Positions 1-4,020 of a stretch of DNA of 7,752 nucleotides are shown here, one piece after another. This DNA is from Acidimicrobiia bacterium (lineage in GTDB: Bacteria > Actinomycetota > Acidimicrobiia > Acidimicrobiales > AC-14). Location of the stretch: contig JAFASB010000374.1 in the NCBI GenBank assembly GCA_019244985.1, positions 1-7,752 of the forward strand, given 5' to 3'. The position numbers and the translations under genes were made by a program. Position 1 is the first letter of the stretch; each line of letters opens with the position of its first letter. The notes below the pieces were generated by a model. That model did no database searches and was not told the origin of the DNA. It saw only the letters and a program-made list of their open reading frames with translations.

Positions 1-274
1 TGTTCTGGCGTGTCGTGATGTGGCCCCAGCCGCGCGAGTAGGTGTCGGCGATGTGGGCGAGCATGTCCAGCTGGTCGGGCTGGATGGAGCCGTACGGCAC
101 CTTCACCCGCACCATTTGGTTGTGGCCGCCCTGGCGCTGGCCGTAGATGCCGTTGTTCAGACGGAAGACGCGGAAGGCGTCCTCCTCGACCTCGCCGTTC
201 AGATACAGGTCGAGCTGCGTTCTGAACTTGTCGATGTCAGCTCTCTGTGCGGGATCGATCTCCCGGATCAGCAT
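1..274 (-). CDS. Nitrite/sulfite reductase, N-terminal fragment (cut by window edge)
   Basis: Seen: an open frame runs from ATG at 274-272 down to base 1 with no stop (91 codons). It begins MLIREIDPAQRADIDKF and contains FRLNNGIYGQRQGG, MVRVKVPYGSI and GWGHITTRQN. An AGGAGGT Shine-Dalgarno (complement of 281-287) lies 6 nt before the ATG and fixes the start. Known: this pattern is the first ferredoxin-like half-domain of siroheme/[4Fe-4S] nitrite and sulfite reductases, which bind the anion next to siroheme. The RxNNGxYGQRQGGxxMxRV stretch and the following TTRQN are family signatures. The enzyme carries out six-electron reduction of sulfite to sulfide, or nitrite to ammonia, in the cytoplasm. 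The [4Fe-4S]/siroheme cysteines are outside the window. Inferred: assimilatory sulfite reductase is more likely than nitrite reductase, but the fragment cannot decide this. It is divergent from the HTH gene at 556 and lies downstream of a small same-strand ORF. Confidence 0.9.
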   Translation of the reverse strand, partial: MLIREIDPAQRADIDKFRTQLDLYLNGEVEEDAFRVFRLNNGIYGQRQGGHNQMVRVKVPYGSIQPDQLDMLAHIADTYSRGWGHITTRQN

Positions 275-280
275 GCGGCG

Positions 281-287
281 ACCTCCT
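281..287 (-). promoter_or_regulatory. Strong Shine-Dalgarno of the reductase gene
   Basis: The minus strand reads AGGAGGT here, 6 nt before the ATG at 274. It is the strongest ribosome binding site in the window and fixes the reductase start. It also implies that this gene is translated from a leadered transcript, unlike several neighbours. Confidence 0.75.
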
Positions 288-333
288 CAGGGCACGGGCG
301 GCATCGGAGCCGGCGAAAGCGCGCGGCGTCCGC

Positions 334-465
334 TTACGGCAGGAGGCGACAGGTCTCGTCGAAGTCGAGGTGCGGTGTCACACCCATGGCGATCGACGGC
401 GCGCCGAGTTCACGCAGCCACGACCGGCGCGGGATGGAGGGCCTCACGAGCATCCAGTCAAGCAT
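334..465 (-). CDS. Small hypothetical protein (43 aa) upstream of the reductase
   Basis: Seen: ATG at 465-463 to TAA at 336-334 on the minus strand. The product begins MLDWMLVRPSIPRRSWLREL and ends DFDETCRLLP. About 36 of its 42 sense codons end in G or C, like the known genes here, and it reads as a plausible protein rather than an Arg/Pro-rich shadow. There is no good Shine-Dalgarno at normal spacing; GTCGGGA directly abuts the ATG. The stop is 59 nt before the reductase ATG. A promoter-like TTGACA (512-507) and AAAACT (489-484, 17-nt spacer) lie upstream on the same strand, the first inside the palindromic operator. Inferred: either a genuine small protein co-transcribed with the reductase or a leader peptide for it. 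It has one Cys near the end, so it is not a poly-Cys attenuator leader. I do not recognise a family. Chance remains possible at this length in GC-rich DNA. Confidence 0.45.
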   Translation of the reverse strand: MLDWMLVRPSIPRRSWLRELGAPSIAMGVTPHLDFDETCRLLP

Positions 466-498
466 TCCCGACAAATCTGATCAAGTTTTGGGCACTAC

Positions 499-533
499 TG
501 CGAGTGTGTCAAGTTGCACTTGACACACTCGCA
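499..533. promoter_or_regulatory. Palindromic operator 1 (16-bp perfect arms)
   Basis: Seen: arms 499-514 and 518-533 are perfectly complementary around the 3-nt centre TGC (515-517). The inner core is TGTGTCAAG (505-513), 5 nt, CTTGACACA (519-527), centred at 516. The same core with the same 5-nt spacing recurs at 534-556. TTGACA hexamers resembling a -35 box sit in it on both strands (520-525 plus; 512-507 minus). Inferred: a dimeric repressor site between divergent genes, most simply bound by the HTH protein encoded at 556-987. There is no T-tract and it lies between divergent genes, so a terminator role is unlikely. Confidence 0.75.
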
Positions 534-549
534 TGTGTCAAGGCATCCT
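520..549 (+). promoter_or_regulatory. Candidate promoter of the HTH gene, overlapped by both operators
   Basis: Seen: TTGACA (520-525), an 18-nt spacer, then CATCCT (544-549). The second hexamer keeps the A at position 2 and T at position 6 of a -10 box but is otherwise weak. The distance puts the expected transcription start at about 556, the A of the ATG, and there is no Shine-Dalgarno. Inferred: a leaderless transcript whose promoter lies entirely inside the tandem palindromes. Confidence 0.4.
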
Positions 550-558
550 TGACACATG
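532..558. promoter_or_regulatory. Palindromic operator 2 (12-bp perfect arms) reaching the HTH start codon
   Basis: Seen: arms 532-543 and 547-558 are perfectly complementary around the centre CAT (544-546). The core TGTGTCAAG (534-542), 5 nt, CTTGACACA (548-556) is identical to operator 1. Centre-to-centre distance is 29 bp, about 2.8 helical turns. The last bases of the palindrome, 556-558, are the ATG of the HTH gene. Inferred: occupancy would block transcription start, giving negative autoregulation, and two sites would allow cooperative binding. Confidence 0.75.
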
Positions 559-987
559 GAAGAAGCACACACCACTCAAGATCAAGATCAAGGTTCTTCG
601 AGCCAGCGCGAGGTTCCTGCGCTGCTCAAGCAGGCCTGGGAGACGGCCACCGGCAACGCCGATCCCCTCGAAGCCCTCGGCGCCACCCGGGCGCTGAGCG
701 CCCAGCTCCCGACGTGGGAGGCCCAGCTGGTCAAGGAGGCCATCGCCGAGGGCGCCACGTGGGAGACGATCGGCGCCTCTGTCGGCGTGAGTCGGCAAGC
801 CGCTTGGGACCGCTTCCACCACGAGGTGCACGACCTGCGCCGCCAGATGCGTAAGGACATGCACGACGTGCGCAAGAAGTACCGGGAAGAGGCCATGAAG
901 ATCCGCGACAGCTACAGCGACAAGCTTGGCCCCCACAAGCGTGGCGGCCGCGGCCGCAGCCGCCACGAACACGAAGACAAGGAGTAA
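556..987 (+). CDS. Small helix-turn-helix DNA-binding protein, probable autoregulator
   Basis: Seen: 143 aa, ATG at 556, TAA at 985-987. Residues 1-18 are polar and Gln/Asp/Ser-rich. Residues 19-57 look helical. Residues 58-87 form a helix-turn-helix: an Ala/Glu-rich helix, then ATWETIGASVGVSRQAAWDRF with the GVSRQAAW recognition-helix pattern. Residues 88-120 are a highly charged, probably coiled-coil helix, followed by a His/Arg/Lys-rich tail (HKRGGRGRSRHEHEDKE). Known: 'GATWxxIGxxxGVSRQAAxxRF' modules are common in small actinobacterial DNA-binding proteins. Inferred: the charged helix may dimerise and the basic tail may add non-specific DNA affinity. The tandem palindromes ending on the start codon suggest that it represses itself and perhaps the divergent reductase. 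No ligand or sensor domain is visible. Start choice: there is no Shine-Dalgarno, and the leaderless geometry favours 556. The specific regulon is unproven. Confidence 0.85.
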   Translation: MEEAHTTQDQDQGSSSQREVPALLKQAWETATGNADPLEALGATRALSAQLPTWEAQLVKEAIAEGATWETIGASVGVSRQAAWDRFHHEVHDLRRQMRKDMHDVRKKYREEAMKIRDSYSDKLGPHKRGGRGRSRHEHEDKE

Positions 988-1008
988 GACCCAGCCGACC
1001 TACCGCGG

Positions 1009-1014
1009 TAGCCT
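1009..1014 (+). promoter_or_regulatory. Candidate -10 box of the TetR operon
   Basis: TAGCCT matches TAnnnT and ends 9 nt before the ATG at 1024, consistent with a leaderless or near-leaderless transcript. No convincing -35 is visible 17-18 nt upstream. The box overlaps the left arm of the 33-bp palindrome and the right end of a 10-bp palindrome TACCGCGGTA (1001-1010), so repressor binding would cover it. Confidence 0.35.
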
Positions 1015-1043
1015 CAGAGGACAATGCCATTCTCCTCTGAGGC
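1011..1043. promoter_or_regulatory. 33-bp palindromic operator over the TetR start codon
   Basis: Seen: arms GCCTCAGAGGA (1011-1021) and TCCTCTGAGGC (1033-1043) are perfectly complementary. Inside them AATG (1023-1026) pairs with CATT (1028-1031), the centre is C1027, and the only mismatch is C1022/C1032. So 15 of 16 base pairs match. The TetR ATG (1024-1026) lies at the centre. No T-run follows, which argues against a terminator for the HTH gene. Known: TetR regulators typically bind palindromes in their own promoters and release them on ligand binding. Inferred: this is the operator controlling the TetR-P450-amidohydrolase operon. Confidence 0.75.
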
Positions 1044-1692
1044 AACCGAGGATGCCCCCGCGTGGCGGGATCGGGCCCTCCGGCGCTCGCTCGACCCGGC
1101 GGCGACGCGCTCGATGGAGCGTCTCGACCGTCTGCTCGACGCCGCCCGCCAGCTCACCAACGAGGCCGAGGACGCCTCGTTCACCGTTTCCGAAGTAGCG
1201 GCGAGGGCCGGCGTCTCCCTCAAGACCTTCTACCGGTCCTTCGAGGGCAAGGACGACCTCCTCCTCGCCCTGCTCGAGGAGGAGAGTCGCACCGGCGCCT
1301 CGATGCTGCGCGACGCCCTCGAGCGCAGTGACTCGCCCGACGAGCGCCTGCAGCGCTACGTCCGCGCCCTGTTCAAGCTGGCCCGCCAGGCGCCCGGCTA
1401 CACACACGTGCTCGTCCGCGAGTATCGGCGCCTGAGCGTCGAGCAACCGGCGGGCCTCACGAGCGCGCTCGCGCCGCTCGTCGAGCTACTCGAGGAACAA
1501 GTCGCCCGTGCCGCGGAGACTGGGCGCGCTGCGCCCGGTGATGTCGCGCGGGCGGCTGAGCTCGTCTTCGCCCTCCTGCTCGACGGACTGGCCGAGGTCG
1601 CGCTCCTCGGCCGTGACAGCAAAGACGTGGCCTCGTCCATTTGGCGGTTCGTCGCCGGTGGGCTCGGCCTCGACCACAAGGAGATGCAGTGA
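1024..1692 (+). CDS. TetR-family transcriptional regulator
   Basis: Seen: 222 aa. After a roughly 30-residue polar extension comes the typical TetR N-terminal domain. Helix 1 is MERLDRLLDAARQL (31-44). The HTH spans about 53-73 (FTVSEVAARAGVSLKTFYRSF), followed by the usual GKDDLLLALLEEE. Residues 85-222 are a helical ligand/dimerisation domain with no recognisable ligand signature. Known: such proteins are dimeric repressors released by small ligands, often the substrate of the adjacent enzymes. Context: first gene of the operon; its TGA (1690-1692) overlaps the P450 GTG (1689-1691). The ATG at 1024 lies inside a 33-bp palindrome with a possible -10 at 1009-1014. Start: 1024 is preferred; ATG 1114 (Met31) would still leave an intact HTH but has no Shine-Dalgarno. 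AGAGG at 1016-1020 is only 3 nt from ATG 1024, too close for a normal site. Inferred: represses its own operon; effector unknown. Confidence 0.9.
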   Translation: MPFSSEATEDAPAWRDRALRRSLDPAATRSMERLDRLLDAARQLTNEAEDASFTVSEVAARAGVSLKTFYRSFEGKDDLLLALLEEESRTGASMLRDALERSDSPDERLQRYVRALFKLARQAPGYTHVLVREYRRLSVEQPAGLTSALAPLVELLEEQVARAAETGRAAPGDVARAAELVFALLLDGLAEVALLGRDSKDVASSIWRFVAGGLGLDHKEMQ

Positions 1693-2876
1693 CCGACACC
1701 GCCGAGTCCGTCGATCCCGGCGCGATTCTCTTCGGCCACGGGGTTGCCGCCGCGCCGCAGGAGACCTACGACCGCCTGCGGCGAGCGTGTCCCGTGTCCC
1801 GTTCGGACTTCAACGGCCACGCGTCCGTGTACCTCACCCGCTACGAGGACGTGTGCTGGGCCTTCCGCCATCCCGAGGTGTTCAGCTCGGAGGGCGACGC
1901 CCTCTCGATCGGCGAGCAGCCGCTGATCCCGCTCCAGGTCGACCCGCCGCAGCACACCGACTACCGCCGATTCCTGAATCCTCGGTTCGTGCCGCGCGAG
2001 ATCAACCGGCTCGAGCCCGACGTGCGCGCCCTCGTGCGCGAGCTGCTCGACGGCTTCGCCGACCGTGGTCGTTGCGACTTCCACGAGGAGTACGCCACGC
2101 CGCTGCCGTCGGGCATCTTCCTCGCCCTGATGGGCCTACCGATGGACGACCTGCCGCAGTTCCTGCAGTGGCGCGACAACACCATCCGTCCCGACGTCGA
2201 CCCGCTCGACTTCGAGGGAGCGGCGGCCATCCGCAAGCAGACGGCCCACGAGATCAGCGACTACTTCCGCAGCGCCATCGCCGACAAGCGCGTCAACCCC
2301 GACGATCGTCTGTTCTCCGAGATCATCCACGGCAGGGTGGCCGGTCGCGAGCTGACTGAAACCGAGCTCCTCGGCATCGCCCACCTCTTGTTGCTCGGCG
2401 GCCTCGACACCGTGACGGCCACGCTCGACTGCATGATCGTCTACCTGGCCAACCATCCCGACTTCCGCCGCCAGCTGGTCGATGACCCCGGCCGCATCCC
2501 CCAAGCGGTCGAGGAACTGCTGCGCTGGGAGACACCCGTGATGGTGATCCCGCGGACGGTCGCCAAGGAGGTAGAGATCGGCGGCGTAACCCTGCAGCCG
2601 GGTGACATCGCGACGCTCGTCCTCGGCGCAGCCAACCTCGACGACGACGAATTCGGAGATGCCGGCGTCCGCTTCGGCCGTGACCCCAACCGCCACGTGG
2701 CGTTCGGTGGCGGCAACCACCTCTGCCTCGGTGCCCACCTGGCGCGCCTCGAGGTGCGCATCGCCCTCGAGGAGTTTCACGCCCGCATCCCCGAGTACCG
2801 AATCCAGGAGGGCGCCGAGTTGCAGGTCTCGCCCGGCATCCGCCAGGCAGAGCGTCTGCAGCTCGAGTGGGACTGA
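1689..2876 (+). CDS. Cytochrome P450, P450cam-like class I monooxygenase
   Basis: Seen: 395 aa from GTG 1689. AAGGAG (1678-1683) lies 5 nt upstream, and the start overlaps the TetR stop. The I-helix is LLLLGGLDTVTATL, with the acid-alcohol pair Asp240-Thr241. The K-helix ExxR is Glu276/Arg279. The heme loop is FGGGNHLCLGAHLAR, starting at Phe339 with thiolate ligand Cys346. VDPPQHTDYRR is the usual C-helix region. There is no membrane segment, so the enzyme is soluble. The I-helix GGLDTV, the HLCLGxHLAR loop and a C-terminal end in LxWD resemble P450cam (CYP101). Known: such enzymes insert one O2 oxygen into small hydrophobic substrates, using electrons from a ferredoxin and its reductase. 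Neither partner is in the window. Context: second gene, followed after 1 nt by an amidohydrolase. Inferred: the first oxidative step of a short pathway. Substrate and CYP subfamily cannot be assigned. Confidence 0.93.
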   Translation: MTDTAESVDPGAILFGHGVAAAPQETYDRLRRACPVSRSDFNGHASVYLTRYEDVCWAFRHPEVFSSEGDALSIGEQPLIPLQVDPPQHTDYRRFLNPRFVPREINRLEPDVRALVRELLDGFADRGRCDFHEEYATPLPSGIFLALMGLPMDDLPQFLQWRDNTIRPDVDPLDFEGAAAIRKQTAHEISDYFRSAIADKRVNPDDRLFSEIIHGRVAGRELTETELLGIAHLLLLGGLDTVTATLDCMIVYLANHPDFRRQLVDDPGRIPQAVEELLRWETPVMVIPRTVAKEVEIGGVTLQPGDIATLVLGAANLDDDEFGDAGVRFGRDPNRHVAFGGGNHLCLGAHLARLEVRIALEEFHARIPEYRIQEGAELQVSPGIRQAERLQLEWD

Positions 2877-2877
2877 G

Positions 2878-4020
2878 GTGGCGCTGCGCTACAAGGTCGT
2901 CTCCGTCGACGACCACCTGATCGAACCGCCGGACCTCTTCGAGGGACGGCTCCCTGCAGCCATGCAGGAGCGGGCTCCGAAGGTCGTCGAGCTCGAGGGC
3001 GGCCGCCAGGCGTGGGAGTACGAGGGCAACCTCTATCCGAACATCGGGCTGAACGCGGTGGTCGGCCGTCCCAAGGACGAGTGGTCGATGGACCCGGCCA
3101 ATTTCGACGAGATGCGCAAGGGGTGCTGGGACATCGACGCGCGGGTTGTCGACATGGACGCCGCGGGTATCGCCGCTTCGCTCTGCTTCCCGTCGCTGAT
3201 CGCGGGCTTCGCCGGAGGTGTGTTCTCGCGGTCCGATGACGCCGAGCTGGGCCTCGCGTGCGTACGCGCCTGGAACGACTGGCACCACGACGTCTGGGCC
3301 GGCACCCATCCGGGCCGCATCATCCCGCTGCAGATCCCGTGGCTGCAGGATCCTTCCGTTGCCGCCGAGCTGGTCCAGGCCAACGCCGAGCGGGGCTTTC
3401 GAGCCCTGAGCTTCCCCGAGTTCCCTGCGCAGATGAAGTTGCCGTCGCCGCACAGCCGTCAGTGGGATCCGCTCTGGACCGCGTGCGCCGAGACAGAGAC
3501 GGTCGTCTGTCTCCATACGGGCTCCGCGTCGTGGGCGCCGGTCCCGTCGCCCGACACGACGTTCGAGCTGTACCCGACGATCTTCCCCGGCAATGCGTTC
3601 CTCGCGTGCGCAGACTGGCTGTGGTCGGGCGTCTGCACTCGGTTTCCGACCCTGAAGATCGCCATGTCCGAAGGCGGCGTCGGCTGGGTGAACATGCTCG
3701 CCGACCGGGTGGACTACGTCCTCGACCATTCGGCGTCGGGCACCGAGAGCGGCGGGTGGCACGACACGCTGAAACCCGGCGAGGTGTTGGGGCGCAACTT
3801 CTGGTTCTGCACGATCGACGACCCGAGCACGCTCGACGGTGTGCTCGAGCGTTTTGGGCCCGACCACGTGATGATCGAGGTCGACTATCCCCACGCCGAC
3901 TCCACCTGGCCCGACACCCAGGAGTTGCTCCGCGAGCGGCTGGCTCACTTCGACGACGAGGTGGCCGCCAAGCTCACTCACGAGAACGCGGAGGGTCTGT
4001 TCCGATGGCCGACCTCCTGA
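2878..4020 (+). CDS. Amidohydrolase_2 / ACMSD-like metal-dependent hydrolase or decarboxylase
   Basis: Seen: 380 aa from GTG 2878, one base after the P450 TGA. No strong Shine-Dalgarno is visible, so translation is probably coupled. A TIM-barrel metal-site layout is readable: N-terminal SVDDHLIEPPDLF with DxH (Asp11, His13), CLHTGS (His213), MSEGGVGW (Glu265) and EVDYPHADSTWP (Asp336). Known: the Amidohydrolase_2 family (COG2159) includes ACMSD, gamma-resorcylate decarboxylase and related non-oxidative decarboxylases or hydrolases; the D-Y-P motif carries the metal Asp. Here the first HxH is DxH, and the HGGG-type histidine found in ACMSD appears as Glu265. This fits a divergent subgroup rather than true ACMSD. 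Context: sits between the P450 and a second amidohydrolase whose start overlaps its end by 16 nt. Inferred: C-C or ester/amide cleavage of the P450 product. The precise reaction is unknown. Confidence 0.88.
   Translation: MALRYKVVSVDDHLIEPPDLFEGRLPAAMQERAPKVVELEGGRQAWEYEGNLYPNIGLNAVVGRPKDEWSMDPANFDEMRKGCWDIDARVVDMDAAGIAASLCFPSLIAGFAGGVFSRSDDAELGLACVRAWNDWHHDVWAGTHPGRIIPLQIPWLQDPSVAAELVQANAERGFRALSFPEFPAQMKLPSPHSRQWDPLWTACAETETVVCLHTGSASWAPVPSPDTTFELYPTIFPGNAFLACADWLWSGVCTRFPTLKIAMSEGGVGWVNMLADRVDYVLDHSASGTESGGWHDTLKPGEVLGRNFWFCTIDDPSTLDGVLERFGPDHVMIEVDYPHADSTWPDTQELLRERLAHFDDEVAAKLTHENAEGLFRWPTS

Noticed and set aside
20..523. 167-codon plus-strand frame, and an overlapping 147-854 frame
   Set aside because: The first is antisense to the reductase fragment and the small ORF. 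The second overlaps the HTH gene in another frame and is Arg-rich. Neither has a start signal.
499..558. CRISPR-like repeats or a terminator
   Set aside because: There are only two copies of a dyad-symmetric core, with no spacer of CRISPR length. There is no T-tract, and the site lies upstream of a gene between divergent transcripts, so an operator fits better.
1641..1688. Upstream ATG for the P450, adding 16 residues
   Set aside because: The added residues (MAVRRRWARPRPQGDA) are a shadow of the TetR frame. AAGGAG at 1678-1683 is correctly spaced for GTG 1689.
2323..3981. 552-codon open frame on the minus strand
   Set aside because: It lies antisense to the P450 and amidohydrolase genes, which carry clear family motifs. 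The translation turns into Arg/Gly/Pro-rich low-complexity sequence and has no domain; long antisense frames are expected in GC-rich coding DNA.
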